Source: Pezicula radicicola (Eukaryota > Ascomycota > Leotiomycetes > Helotiales > Dermateaceae). Taken from it: a stretch of 64,000 nucleotides of DNA. This document shows positions 33,112-45,693 of the stretch, one piece after another. Made by a program: the position numbers and the translations under genes. The notes below the pieces were generated by a model. It had not been told where the DNA came from and did not search any database. It was given only the letters and a program-made list of their open reading frames with translations. How positions within the stretch are numbered: the first letter of the stretch is position 1; every line of letters starts with the position of its first letter. The stretch lies in NCBI GenBank assembly GCA_003008705.1, contig PDUO01000060.1, positions 175,300 through 239,299 on the forward strand. Direction: 5' to 3'.

Positions 33112-36100
33112 ATGAAAATCATCTTGGGCACAGTCGGCATTCGCTAGGACTGGATGTCTAGGGTTTAGGAACGGGGGACTACAGTGCCTAAGAGGTCGGC
33201 GTTTTTCTTTTACACATGTCGCGGATGGTTCTTTTCATGATGACTCGGTTTCATAGCGAACATTTCATCGTCTTGCGGTGCCGGATTATTTACGATAAAT
33301 GAGGCAGTTGCGGACTTCTATGCAACTGCATATCGAGGATTTCAATAGCAATACAATAAGATACCCACGAACAAAACCAAGTTCACGCCTTCACTTTCTA
33401 AATTTTTGGACCTCTCGCGCAGATAAAAAAAACCCAAGCACGCAATGGGCTCCTACTCCCTCGTTGCATATTCTCACCCTTAACCACTCTAAAATCTAAC
33501 CCTTGATACCTTTAGCTCAAATCTAACTACAGAGTATATCCAGTTCGCACATTCCGTTTACGAACCAAAGGGTGAAAGCAAACTTCCGCAGCATATTCAC
33601 CACATTGACGAAAAACAACCTCGAGGCGAAAACTACAACACTACCAGCAACTCCCAGCTAATAAATATGACAAACGATGTGTACGCTGCACCTACTTTCC
33701 GATTGTAACAGAAATCAATAAAGAATAAGAAAGCACAACTTGTAAAGGACAGTAAGTTTAAAAAAATTTGCCAGCTTGGAATAATTACTAGGCTTCAGTA
33801 CTTGGATGGGGTTCGGCTTTCAGGTTCTGACTTTGATATTGACGATGAAGAGATTTGATGGCGTACATTTTTGTTTGCTTTGACTTAGTATGGATTTGTG
33901 TGTTCTATAAGGAATATCGCATCGTATGTACTACAGACTACATACAAGTAGATTAGAGGAGATTGACCATTGTTTGACAGATTGTCTCGATGGTTGTATA
34001 TCCTATTGAAAAGTGTCTGGACTATAAGAATTTACACATGCTAGACAAGAAAGTAGTCTAGAGCCGTAAATACTCGAGGTAGCTCCTTCTACTATTAACC
34101 TGGCTAGGTTGGGCTTATGTCAGTAGTAAAGTATCTGCTGCATTGCAAAGAGTTGAAATCAAACTGAAATCTCCTTTGCCATTAGCTCCATAATGATATT
34201 GTAGGTCAACTGGCTTGAATTTATATATAGTAGGATCAAAAACACAAACCTGTTCTCGACCAATTGTCGAGTTAGTGATCTTAAAAAGTCGAAGGTCTTC
34301 GTTGTGTGTGCTCTACCAGCCAATCAGATATTGTTGTATGCCATTCTAAAGATGTTTAATGTTCGTGTTGGATGTTATACATCCGAGCTTACTTCTCGCG
34401 AACGGGGGGATATAGTGAACGATTCTACCATAACTACCAATATTGGTGACTCTTAACATTACTTGTCTGACAACGTAGCCTAAATATAAAGAGATTGAAT
34501 ATACAGTGTCAGCTACTCTGTTACTGTTATCCATTTATCTGCTCCATTAGGTCTAGATATCCCCGATTGTAGAATTGTAAACAAGGAAGTGTTAACCACA
34601 ACTTGGTTTGAGAAGAAATTCTCGGTATATACACGCCACAGAAAACATTAGAGCTCTATACTTCCGTAGAGTTGGTAAAGACTTCTGTAAATCGCATTCA
34701 GTAGGAGTATTATCAAGCCAACAAAGACCTCCAACCACAGCCTAGAATCCAATTTTCTAGTCCACCTAAGTAACCAAGCAGTACCTAGAGCGTATCACAT
34801 CGAATTTCACAACTCACACTTGCCCTTAGCAAATCCACTTAAAAAAAATCCACCTGTAGGATTTACACGCCGCGTCGCAACCAAGTAAACTTGGCAAACC
34901 CACCGCCTAGGCTTGACCATAATGTTTGAAGCAACGACAAGAATTGGCTCCATGGCAATCCATATCTGCGGTGTGATACAAGATTCCCTTTGTCTCTTGA
35001 GTTCTTGTAATTCCTGGATATAAGCAGCTTCGCAAGGAAGTACAGTAGGGGATATTCTCGGCGACGAGGTGCCCCGACGTTGTGGCTTCTAGTCACTATT
35101 ACAGCCTAGACGGATATCTGAAGATTTAACTTGACCTTCTTGTGACTAGTAAGGTTTAAGGTGTTGAATGCGAATTAAAGACTTCTTTTCAATCGCAACA
35201 GAGTTCCGATATGGGTGGTAGGAATTAATTTAGCGACCCTCTTCCTTGGTAGAATGTTGCGGAGGCTTCGTCGCTTAGTTTGCTTTGGCCAAATACTGAA
35301 CCGCTGGAAGAACAATATGGTCTCTATAAAGTGTATAATACGAGCATGGACAAAGTTGAAGCCGGGTGAGCTAAGACGCGATGCGTCTCTGAGCAAAATG
35401 AGGTAAACATTCGAAAGTTTCCAAGAGCACTGAAATGTAAGTCACAAAGCTGCTTCTTTTTCCAGAAGGCGTCGTAATGCTCTCAAGTTACGATGGAGAT
35501 CTTTTGGATAAGTCGTCCTTCGGGAACGAGACGCCGACTATGCAGTTCGGAATGCCTGGCAGGCTCTCAATTCGACAACTATCACAGTCGCTAAGTTCGA
35601 AGATGGCGAACCTGAGGTTATAACGACGATATATAAATACTCCCATGTTCTTTTCACCCGAATACATTAGTTGATTAGCATGCAAAAAAGAAATTGCACA
35701 GGTGTCATTTTGAGGAACAGGCCAGGAACCGAATCTGCTTTCTGAAAATGAAAGGACCCCGAGTGATTACAGATCTCCACAGCAATCGTGTAAGCAGGTA
35801 CAGGCGAAGAACGGTCCAATCGCGCGACAGAAGACTGAGGGAATGAGTGCTTCCATAAGCTGGGTTTTTTTTCCTGTCTGCAGCAATTTGGTTGGCTTAT
35901 ATAAGACCGCGAAGCCGGACACGACGTAGAAAGGCACACGCCATTGCGTGCTCAGATACTATAATATGTAAGAGTGGTACATGAAGCCGGGAGAAGTCTT
36001 GACGTGGTATTGATGTTGTTACATAAACGTAGGGTACTCAGGGAAATGCATTGAGAATATAGTGCCTCAGACAGACTATGAATACTGCTACGCCAAGGAC

Positions 36101-36625
36101 ATCGAGATATGTCATTGGAAGTAAAGGCTTCTTTGGCACTGGGAGGTCAAAGATGAAGCCCATAGCTTCTGTTTGGTTTCCTTGACATTCCTCAGTGTTA
36201 AGTCCTTCGATGTTCAACCAGTGGTCGATACAACCCGATTTCGGCTTCCATTGGGGGTTGCTCGATAATGTGGAGGGTGTATACAAGAAGTCTGTAGAAC
36301 TTATTCCTCAGCGGGATGTTTCTGACGGACCTTCACCGCCTGAGATCAGCAGTGCAGGATGCAGCTCTTCGATCTGCGATCTTTGCGATCTTCAGTCAAG
36401 GAATCTTCCTTTGTTGTACTGGGCGGTGATGACTCTGCTTGCCACTTAATCGAAAACTTCTTGTTCTTACTCAACTCAAATCTCTTTGTCTTTAGTGTCG
36501 TTAATCTCGAGCCGCTCTAGCATATCTTAAAAATGTGGTTGACTCAGGACTGTACCTTAGGAAGCTATCATTTGCCACTTATGATATGCACATGTAATGA
36601 TCTTCATGCTGCAGAACATACTATA

Positions 36626-36695
36626 CCTCCCCTGAATGAAGGTTATTTTTTTGCTTTTGCCACACTGTAAAAAATAACATTCATTCAAGGGGGGG
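36626..36695. repeat. Foldback element with 26-bp arms, possible MITE remnant
   Basis: Left arm 36626-36651 pairs with right arm 36670-36695, with three mismatches, around a short loop. The arms end in C-rich/G-rich tracts. TA dinucleotides lie a few bases outside each arm, as in Stowaway-type mariner MITEs. No coding capacity. Confidence 0.55.
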
Positions 36696-38136
36696 ACAGT
36701 AGTTATCAATTTGGTTTAGAGCTGAATGTGGCCTTCGATATCAATAGAGAGAATACGGATCTAGTCGATGAATCCCTGGTGGCCTTTGGTATTGTTGGCA
36801 GTGGATCTGTTTTGGTATTTGGTAAATATACTCTTAATTGCTTTTGCGGAATGTGTCTGGAAGCTGTGTTCCGTAGATAGTTGAAAGACAGGGTTCCCTT
36901 GAGCTGAGTATTTGGATGATCAATAGTAGTGAAGATAATGGGAAGTGATAGTCAAAACGACCGTTGCCACCACTCTACTCAATCAGGATTAAACTTTGTC
37001 CCTGGCGTGGAAAAAGAAATAATCGTCGACCTATACAGGTAAAAAAACTCATGAAAACACTGCTTAATGTTAGGTAAATTCGGTAAATGCCAGTAGAAAA
37101 CTTTCAGCGAATACAAAGCTTGCTGCACAAGTACCTGTCCTTCAAAGTGCAAGTACATCAGAGATTCAGGAGTCATAATAAACTCTATGGTGTAGTTCCT
37201 CGGAAATGCATAAAGACTCTCAACGATACTTCGCACACTAATGCTTTGTCCGATCAATAGAGTTCGGAGGGAAATAGTTTGCCGAAAGCTTACTGAACAA
37301 CGTCAGAGTTCATTCGTACATTATCGAAAGCTAAAGGCTTAAGGAAAGTATAAAAGCCTATCGAACAAATAAGGGACGGACACTACTCAGATACCCCATG
37401 ACCAGTCGTACCACTTCTATAGGTAAACTCTGGGGAAGCTTGTCGGAATCGTAAGTGGGGTATGGGAGCGGTACAGTAACTTACAGGTGTTAAAGTATAC
37501 TATAAGTTGAAAGTAGTCGATGATGATTCTGCGGCCGTATTTTAGGGCGGTATAGTTCAGCTGTATATTGGTTTAGTTTGATACGATTCTTTGTTGGGGG
37601 TGGGGGGCAGGGTAGGGGAGGGTAGCGAGCAAGCTGGGGAAGGGTGTGCTCCTGTACCAGGTGTACCAGGTCTCGGTCAAATTATCACCGAAGGACATTA
37701 TTAGTCCGAATCTGGTGAAATGTCGTCGTTGTCCTCGTCATCGTCATTGTCTCACAATGAAGCCAGTGATACTCAAGACGACGACTGTAACGGTGGAGAA
37801 TCTCTATACTCCTCTTCTCTCATCAATCACAACCCAACATGGCAAACAATCTTATGTTCCCTGTTGCAGGTCAAGTTGTCTTTATGGCCAACCGCCTCGA
37901 CCTGTAGTTCAAAGGATGTATCTGCCTACTAGAGCGCCATTACTCCCCCATATTCTCCCTTTTTGGGGCAGAAACACCAGGTAGATCCTAACATGATCCC
38001 AGGGACGCTCTTCACTTCTGCACCAGGTTTGTTACTGCAATTTCACTCGCAACGATGCCAAATCAACAAGTCGACGAATAGTCGACCAGACTTACAACTT
38101 TCTGGCTGGCATATTTAATGCGCTAAGCTTATGTCA

Positions 38137-38168
38137 CATCCAGTGCTCCATAGCTTACTGGATGTGGA
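38137..38168. repeat. Perfect 10-bp inverted repeat (hairpin)
   Basis: CACATCCAGT at 38137-38146 and its reverse complement at 38159-38168, with a 12-base loop. There is no T tract after it. Role unknown. Confidence 0.6.
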
Positions 38169-38613
38169 GTAGATCCGGGTCTCCAGCCTTGCCTTGGAAA
38201 TTCTTGGCGACGTCAAGCTTGAAACATTGCACCAGTTTCAATGTCTGAGGGTTCGAGCAAAAACCCCCATCATTGGCGAGGATTCATTGATGAACCTGAT
38301 CTGAGGATCGCAGACCAATCCCAGCGAGAGAAGAGAAGCTGCGCTGAGCTGCGTTGCAATAAACAAACTTCTCCCTGCATGCAAACCCATATCAAGCTTT
38401 GTTGCGGCTAAAAGTGAAAGGCCACCAACGACAGGGCCAATGTCAGGTTTCAAAGGCTCTTTGATACCGAAGAATACTCCGATCTTGGCACTACCGAGCG
38501 TGCCGTCTTATGAAAACCGTTTGCCATTTCATTTCCTTCATATAATATTCGCATCACCCGATGAATAGGTCTTTGATTTGATATTGGGCTTTTCGTCGGG
38601 AAGCAGTAGCAAG

Positions 38614-39875
38614 ATGTATTTTAATCGCCGTCAAGAATTAGACGATGTCACCACGTCGTGGACCGTGAAGGACGTTGTCGAGGAGGTAGTTGTGAGATGG
38701 GCCTTGAGGGAGAGGGACGAGGGAGAATGTGAAGAAGATGATGGTGGATGCGCCAAATCAGCTGGTGCAACTGCCACAAAGAAGGCTTGCTCTGGAGACG
38801 AGGATGACGATGACGATTGTACAAGCACTTCCACAACCTCAAAGTCGACAGCTTCCAGCTCAGCCTCAAAATCTACAGCCAATGCTGTCAGTACAACCTC
38901 AACCGTAAGCCAAGAACCCATTTTGAAAACATCATGCCAAGACTAAAATTTATATAGACACCAGCAATCACCAAAGCACCAGCAGCAAGCACCAGCAAGG
39001 CAGCAGGCAGTGCCATAGCCCCAGGCGTAACAGCAACCTCAAGTCTCAGCTCCATGTCAGCAGTAGCCACCAGTTCTCTCCTCAGCAGCACCTCCACTAG
39101 TGCAGCAGCATCCGTCAGTTCAGCGACGACAGGAATATCATCCTCACAATCAGCCCATAAAGAAACCATGACCACTACTGCGGAGGCAATAATCATCGTT
39201 CTAGTAGTCGGTATGTATCAAAACCCTCAGAACTCAAAAGCTCTTAGCATCAAATGACTAACATTAAGAAAAGTTGGAATCATCATTGTTCTCCCAGCAG
39301 CATTCTTCTTCACCCGTCGCTACCTACGCCGCAAGAGCGCAGCAGCCGCAGGAGAAGAGTCACCACCTAGCAGTCCGCTGTACAGAACGTCATACTCTCA
39401 AGGGCGTAACAGCGGATACTTTCCTGACGCGGAAACGGGCGAAGTGCCGCGCAACTTGTCCACCATTGCGGAGAACGACACTACGGGTTCATATCAGGGC
39501 ATCACGGGAATCACCACACAGGGGCCCAACGCCAACTCCAGAGGGAGCACCCTCAAAAACCCATTCGAGGATCCCGCCGTAGGATTGACTGAGCCAGGTC
39601 CTGTAGCTCTTATCGAGTCGCCCGGATTTGAAGAGAGGCGAGGAGCTCAGAGCGATAAGGGGACGGATATGAAAAATCAGGGGTTGAGGGACGACTCGAC
39701 GAGACAGACGTTGGAGATTAGACCAGGGGGCCGCTGGAGTGATCCGTTTACGACCGTACCGAGAATAGATGAAGATGGGCGGCCAGAGCAGGGGCAGAGA
39801 TGGAAGAATGCTTTGAGTTGGGTCCGGGATCAGAGAGGGAGAGTAAATACGGGAGTTAGAGGCGCCGGTAATTAG
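38614..39875 (+). CDS. Ser/Thr-rich single-pass membrane protein with long cytoplasmic tail
   Basis: Three exons: 38614-38904, 38958-39210 and 39274-39875. Introns are 53 and 63 nt. The product is 381 residues. Residues 30-75 are acidic and Cys-containing (ECEEDDGGC, DEDDDDDC). A long Ser/Thr/Ala stretch follows, suited to O-mannosylation. One clear membrane helix spans the second intron (TAEAIIIVLVV then GIIIVLPAAFFF), followed by the stop-transfer TRRYLRRK and a tail of about 170 residues. The layout resembles Wsc/Mid2-type wall sensors, but I see neither a WSC domain nor a signal peptide. An upstream exon may be missing. Most of the gene is sure; the start is not. Confidence 0.7.
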
Positions 39876-40779
39876 GTAGAATATTATAAATTCTGAACAG
39901 TCTATAGTCAATTGTCAGCTAGAATTGCCGCAAAGTACTATATTAATTTATTCCGGCTTTTCCATAGAAATAGACAGACCTATAATAACAATTCAATAAT
40001 GATCATATATGCTATACCCTGTTTCAAAATCCTGATTGGAGGAACATGCATCCGCGCTGCGTTTCTGACTGACTAAAGTCCAAACATTTGTACTGAAACA
40101 CCATGGTCACGAACCAGCAAGATCTTATCTGATATAACGAATCCGGGGATCCCTTCCTGTCAACAAAGGTCCCAGCCAATACTACTTCGCTTATAATCAA
40201 GGTGTTTCCAACCTCGGGTCACGGATTGTGGAGGCAAGATGTGAGAAGCGAGGCGAGGCGCAGTCGAAAGCACGACGTTGTTGAAACCAGAATCTTGCCA
40301 TACACACATAGCGACAGCGGTATATGAGATATCCGATGTGTTTAGCTCTTTAATGTCGGATGAATGTGCTATCTGATAGATATTGAAAATAGCTGCGACA
40401 GTCTGTACTTTCAGAGACAAAGCCCCTAGCAGAGCTGAAGAAGAAACTCGAGAGAGCAAAGGAGAGCTACTCTATTTCGGGCAGTTGCTACTTCTTAGTT
40501 CGCAGTTACTGCAATTGTTTCAGTGACTGAGGAGAAGGAAAAGAAACCGGGACAAGTCAGACGGAGAGCAAGCGTGATTGCATACTCCATAGGAGCGCGG
40601 GTATCTTACGTCCAGGGACTGTGCCTCAAGTACCACCGGCCATATCGAGGATTGTGATGCCATTGGCCAGAGAAATTTCCATACTGCTTTGCCGCAACTT
40701 TCCCGTAGCCTAGTATGCCTGCTGTAGCTGGGGCCTTCATAATATGCATATCCAAATTCTAGTAAAGACGCTTCCCTTC
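39876..40779. other. Convergent 3' flank, no gene recognised
   Basis: About 900 bp between the membrane protein (plus) and POT1 (minus), whose 3' ends face each other. Frames up to 99 codons without motifs. Confidence 0.5.
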
Positions 40780-43136
40780 CTAGATGATTGTTGTTCCAAA
40801 TAATCCAAATTTACGCTCCCATCTGTATCCATTCCCAGCCGTGGCCTTTGCCGGATCCTCCTCTGGCACCTTGATACCGTACTGTTTGATACAACAAGTA
40901 AAGGCCTTATTTTTAACCACTGAGGTTGGAGGAGCTGGTGGCTCTTCTTGAGCCTTTGCGTCTTCTTTCTTCCTTTTTGTTTGGCTCTTCAATTGCTGGA
41001 TTTCATTTTCTTTATCGCTGTCGGGATCTGGTTCCTCGCCGGGTCTTCGGACTGGAGAGCTGGGCAGTGTTGTATTGTTCGACGAAGGAGGTACGCCTTG
41101 GTCAGAGCAGAGTTGTTGTTGTAGTATGCCGGCTTGTGCGTTTTTGTGCTCTTCGAGGTCGCCCCAAAGGATATACAGTTTCTCTCGGACTTGGTTCAAT
41201 ACATAAGAATTGGTACGGAGGCTACAATTTGTCAATTTCATGTTTGGAGAAAGTGCTGGATGTACTTACTTGGTGGCCTCTTCGTCTATATTAAACAGCC
41301 CTTGAGCTGCTTCATTGTCGACGGTTAACCACATTCGATGCGTCGAGGTAGGTGGAAACGTAGATAGCTTCGAAGTGGCGTCTTCAACTTGTAGAGCAAA
41401 ACGCCATTCCCACTTCTTCTCCAAAAATCCTTCACCTGCTCTGAAGTTCTTCATGTTGGCCTCCAGATCTGTGTCTTCTCCACCGCTGTAGTCCGACAGA
41501 ACGTCATATTCGCTCTTTCGCCGTCCAATAGCAAAATCTTTTAGGTTGTCTGGGAAGAAATCAACTATTCGGACATGTGCTTTGTACTTGCCAATGACGA
41601 ACGGTAAATTTTGTGATGGTCCAGCACTGGACTTCATTATGTGTGTTGTCTGTATTTCGGCCAAGGTCATCGGTTCTTTATCCGCATGGTTGCATCGGAC
41701 TGAAGAACTGTTAGATTTAGTCACTCGGGTTCTGTACCGAGCCAAACCTACCATTTATATTGAGGTCTAACTTCTCTGCAGCCTTTGAGTCAGCTGCTGC
41801 AACCTTCCCATCTAATGCAGCACGCTTTTCTTTGCGGCGAATCTTGCTGTTTGCCTTCGTGGGCTCCACACTTTTTCGCTTTCGCTCCTCCACTGAGTTT
41901 TTTGCACCATTATCGATCCCATTCTTTTGGTCGAATTTATTCCACCAGACCAACTTCCGACGGACTGCTTCCTTCCATCGTGAATAGTTTCCGTCTGATT
42001 CTTCTAACTCTTCGATGACCTCTACCTGAAGAGTCGAGTACTGACGCTGACGATCTCCACGCAGATAGCCTTCTAAATGATTTCCCGCTTTCCCCATTTT
42101 CACCTGTAGATTTTTTAACAGCACCCACTGCTTGACCTTGACTTGCTCCCTTACAAAGTCCGCGTGGTTATCGAACATTGTGATCTGAATGACTAACTTC
42201 CCATATGGTCCCGGCCACTCTTTAACGGCTTTGGGTTGGTATTGAACATAGCCATACTCATCACCATCGCGACCACTTGAGTTGCTTTCTTCTCCACCCC
42301 AGCGATAGTCGTAGAAGCTCGAATGAGCCGTATAATCAGAAAGATACATGGTCACTAAGTCATAAGACTCGTGGACTTTGATGACCTCGCCTATCACATT
42401 GTAGAAATTGTCTGGCTTGATATCCTTGAGTAGACTAAATTTATCCTTAACATTCATAGCCTGCATTGACTTATTTTGGAATTCCTGTGTGTCAGGCAGG
42501 GCTGATGGTTCTATTTGGCCATTGGCCCATATCACGTACTCTGTTTCCGCTACAGCCGGTGGTTTGCACATTGCGGGATACGATTCCCAAATGGCTCCAC
42601 TATTTATCAACGGTGATTTTGGAATCTTGGAATGAGGAATGATGTGAATTGCTGAGGCGATATTTGAAATTACTGATACAACGCCATTGTGCATTTGAAC
42701 CTAGTGATGTTAGCACGAAAACAAAGCTGTGGTTTGCGATACGCACTTTTACTTTGCGAAGTAGGACAACATCAGAATGTCCATAAATTCTAGGCATCTT
42801 GTCTTCAGGCTTGAAAATGCTGACCTCGATACCAGTGCTGAATTGATTTGAGAGGTCCACAAGTCTCATTGTGCATTTCCAGTCTTTGACCACAATATTA
42901 GTTAGTATGTTATTGCTCAGAAACAAAAGGTGCAGGCAAAACCTACCCGGTCCTCTCGTTCTGATAGATGGCCGGAAATCTTTCACAAAGCCAATAATAT
43001 TGACAAGTGGCTTGCTTCTAATACTGTCTTTTGTCATGGCCTCGACCTGTTCGATGGTGTCGAAGGTTGGAGGGAGTGCCCGCTGAGAGGGACTGGGAGA
43101 GGAAGTGTTTTCCATTTGGCTGTGAAAAGAACTCAT
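40780..43136 (-). CDS. POT1: Protection-of-telomeres protein POT1
   Basis: Five exons: 43136-42947, 42883-42747, 42700-41752, 41699-41270 and 41221-40780. Introns are 63, 46, 52 and 48 nt. The product is 715 residues. After a short polar N-terminus, the first OB-fold (Telo_bind) starts at LVNIIGFVKDFRPSIRTRG and runs through DWKCTMRLVD to about residue 125. The second OB-fold (POT1PC) covers about 195-310, with FYNVIGEVIKVHESYDLVTM and LVIQITMFDNHADFV. A Lys-rich nuclear segment follows (RKRKS, RRKEKR), then a third folded region for partner binding. POT1 binds the single-stranded G-rich telomere overhang and protects it. Intron 3 could alternatively start 4 nt later; the model with GTAGGT is preferred because it matches the donor of intron 1. 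Confidence 0.9.
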
Positions 43137-43658
43137 TGCAACGTTGCGAGATGTTTCTCAAAGGATAGGTAAGGTGTGGTTCAGAGGGGAATAGGCCGGT
43201 AGACAAATCAACGGATGACAACAGGAGAGAGAAGTAAAGGTGAGGTCAAGCGCACGTATACAGGCTTGCACAGCATATGGCCTTCTGAGCCCACACCAGT
43301 GAATGAATGAGTGAATGGATGAGAACAATGAAATGCAGATATACTCCTCTGCAGGAAAAAGCCGACGCGTTGCTCTGGGACGGGGAGACGCGACTGCCAA
43401 GACCCGGCTCACATGTTTACTCTTGCCTAATGCGGAGTAGTGAATTCGGTTAGGCTGTGTCACGTTTTCTTCCAGGCGTTCCAACCGTTCTGGGAGAAAG
43501 AAGCGGCGGCTCTTATGAGAACATCGTTTTTCCTTCTGAAAAGCCATTCCAACTACCACCACCATCACCACGCCAGCCAACTGCTCCAGCTTCATTGCAG
43601 TTGATCATCTCGCGAATACCTTCGAGACAATACCAAATCCGCCCTTGCCACCGCCATC
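43137..43658. promoter_or_regulatory. Shared divergent promoter of POT1 and importin-alpha, with one MCB-type box
   Basis: 522 bp between the two start codons. ACGCGT at 43365-43370 is the MluI cell-cycle box bound by MBF in yeasts, 229 bp from the POT1 ATG. A pyrimidine-rich leader and a CACC repeat lie near 43555 before importin-alpha. Control by MBF is inference from one hexamer. Confidence 0.4.
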
Positions 43659-45693
43659 ATGGCCGAACGCTACATCCCCGAGCATCGTCGTACTCAATTT
43701 AAGGCGAAGGGCACCTTCAAGCCCGAGGAGTTGAGACGTCGCCGCGAGGAACAGCAAGTTGAAATCCGCAAGGCCAAGCGCGAAGAGAACTTGGCAAAGA
43801 GACGCGGTATTGGAGGCGATTCATCATCTCGACCTGGTGCTTCCTTGGGCGCTGCGCCGGACAGTGACGATGACACCGCTCCTACAGAATCACAGGTACG
43901 TGGATCGCATCGCTCCGTTCCTCCTCACCCACACGCTGCTGCGCTATGCGACCTGCGATCTGCGAGCTAGAAACACAGGCTTCTAGCTATGCGCGCTGCC
44001 CATTGCGATGTACCCCTCCTCGCCCGCTCACGGTTTACTTTCTTTGGTGGGGTAGCCGCCTAGCGGCAGGATTGTTTTTCGCTTGGGCGGTCAAACCACC
44101 AGGAGATCTATCAGAAAGCCAAAGCGATAGAGGGGCAGCCGCGCACACGACCATCTTATTTGTCTTTTGATATGATTTACATTTTATCTATAACCACATA
44201 CTGATCTAATCCAATGGCTATAGTTGAACGAGGACCTCCCACAAATGGTTCAAGGTGTATTCTCAGAACAGATTGACCTTCAAATCCAAGCTACCACCAA
44301 ATTCCGAAAGCTGCTGTCCAAGGAGCGCAACCCACCCATTGAAGAAGTCATCAAGACTGGTGTCGTTAGCCGTTTCGTCGAGTTCCTCCGATCTCCTCAT
44401 ACCCTCGTTCAATTCGAGGCTGCCTGGGCCCTGACCAACATTGCGTCGGGTTCTGCACAACAAACACAGGTCGTCATCGAGGCTGGTGCCGTCCCCATAT
44501 TCGTTGAGTTACTTGGAAGTCATGAGCCAGACGTTAGAGAACAAGCTGTCTGGGCTTTGGGAAACATTGCTGGTGATAGCCCATCATGCAGAGATTACGT
44601 TCTTAGCTGTGGTGCTCTCAAGCCACTCTTGAATCTACTGGGCGACAGCCGTAAGTTGAGCATGTTGCGAAATGCCACATGGACCCTTAGCAACTTCTGC
44701 CGTGGAAAGACCCCTCAACCAGACTGGAACACCGTAAGCAGTACCCCCATCCACACTGTACAACCCAAGGCTCACAATTGTAAGCAGATCTTTCCTGCGC
44801 TGCCAGTCTTGGCTAAGCTCGTTTACTCTTTGGATGATGAGGTTTTGATTGATGCTTGCTGGGCTATTTCATATCTGTCCGATGGTGCCAACGACAAGAT
44901 CCAGGCCGTTATCGAGGCCGGAATCCCCCGCCGTCTTGTAGAGCTGCTTATGCACGCCTCAACATCTGTCCAGACCCCCGCGCTCAGATCGGTTGGTAAC
45001 ATTGTCACCGGAGATGACGTGCAAACCCAAGTCATCATCAACTGCGGCTCGCTTCCTGCTTTGCTCTCCCTGTTGAGCTCAAACAAGGATGGCATCCGGA
45101 AGGAAGCCTGCTGGACCATTTCCAACGTCACTGCGGGCAACTCCACCCAGATCCAGGCTGTTATTGATGCAAACATTATCCCCCCTCTCATTCACCTCCT
45201 TTCCAATGGCGACCTCAAGACCCGCAAGGAAGCTTGTTGGGCTATCTCAAACGCAACCTCCGGTGGGCTTCAGAAGCCAGAGCAGATCCGATACTTGGTC
45301 GACCAAGGTTGCATCAAGCCTCTTTGTGATCTTCTTGCCTGCCCTGACAACAAGATCATCCAAGTCGCTCTTGATGGTCTAGAGAACATCTTGAAGGTTG
45401 GAGAGATGGACAAGGATGCTGCCGGTGAAGGCGCCGAGAACATCAACCGCTATGCTCTCTTCATTGAGGAGTGCCATGGTATGGAGAAGATCCACGAGTG
45501 CCAGACCAACGCAAACGAGGAGATCTACATGAAGGCTTACAACATGATTGAGAAGTACTTCTCCGATGATGAGGAGGGAGAAGGCGAAATGGCACCCACA
45601 ACCACCGCCAATGGAGTATTCGGTCTCAACACAGAAGGTGGCCAAAGCAACTTCAACTTTGCCAACGGCAACAACGACACGATGGATATGTAA
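43659..45693 (+). CDS. KAP60: Importin subunit alpha (karyopherin alpha, Srp1/Kap60)
   Basis: Three exons: 43659-43895, 44224-44733 and 44788-45693. Introns are 328 and 54 nt. The product is 550 residues, as in other fungi. The importin-beta-binding domain occupies about 1-75 ([35 protein letters not shown]). Ten armadillo repeats follow, with the family's [39 protein letters not shown] and [11 protein letters not shown]rp/Asn ladder that grips nuclear localisation signals. The C-terminus is acidic and then Asn/Gly-rich. It carries cargo into the nucleus with importin-beta. The 54-nt intron has no stop and keeps frame, so it can be mistaken for coding. Conserved [16 protein letters not shown] is restored only when it is removed. 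The 328-nt first intron is the longest uninterrupted one in the window. Confidence 0.96.

Larger units (their letters stand above)
33112..38613. other. 5.5 kb gene-poor region
   Basis: No frame longer than about 112 codons and none with a recognised motif. It holds a foldback element (36626-36695), a perfect 10-bp hairpin (38137-38168), and several AT-rich tracts. One minus-strand frame at 36038-36286 ends in a helix-like stretch (VLGVAVFIVCL) and could be an exon fragment, but no partners were found. Confidence 0.45.

Noticed and set aside
38631..38921. 96-codon minus-strand frame
   Set aside because: Antisense of the Ser/Thr/Asp-rich exon of the membrane protein; Val/Glu-rich, no spliced partners.
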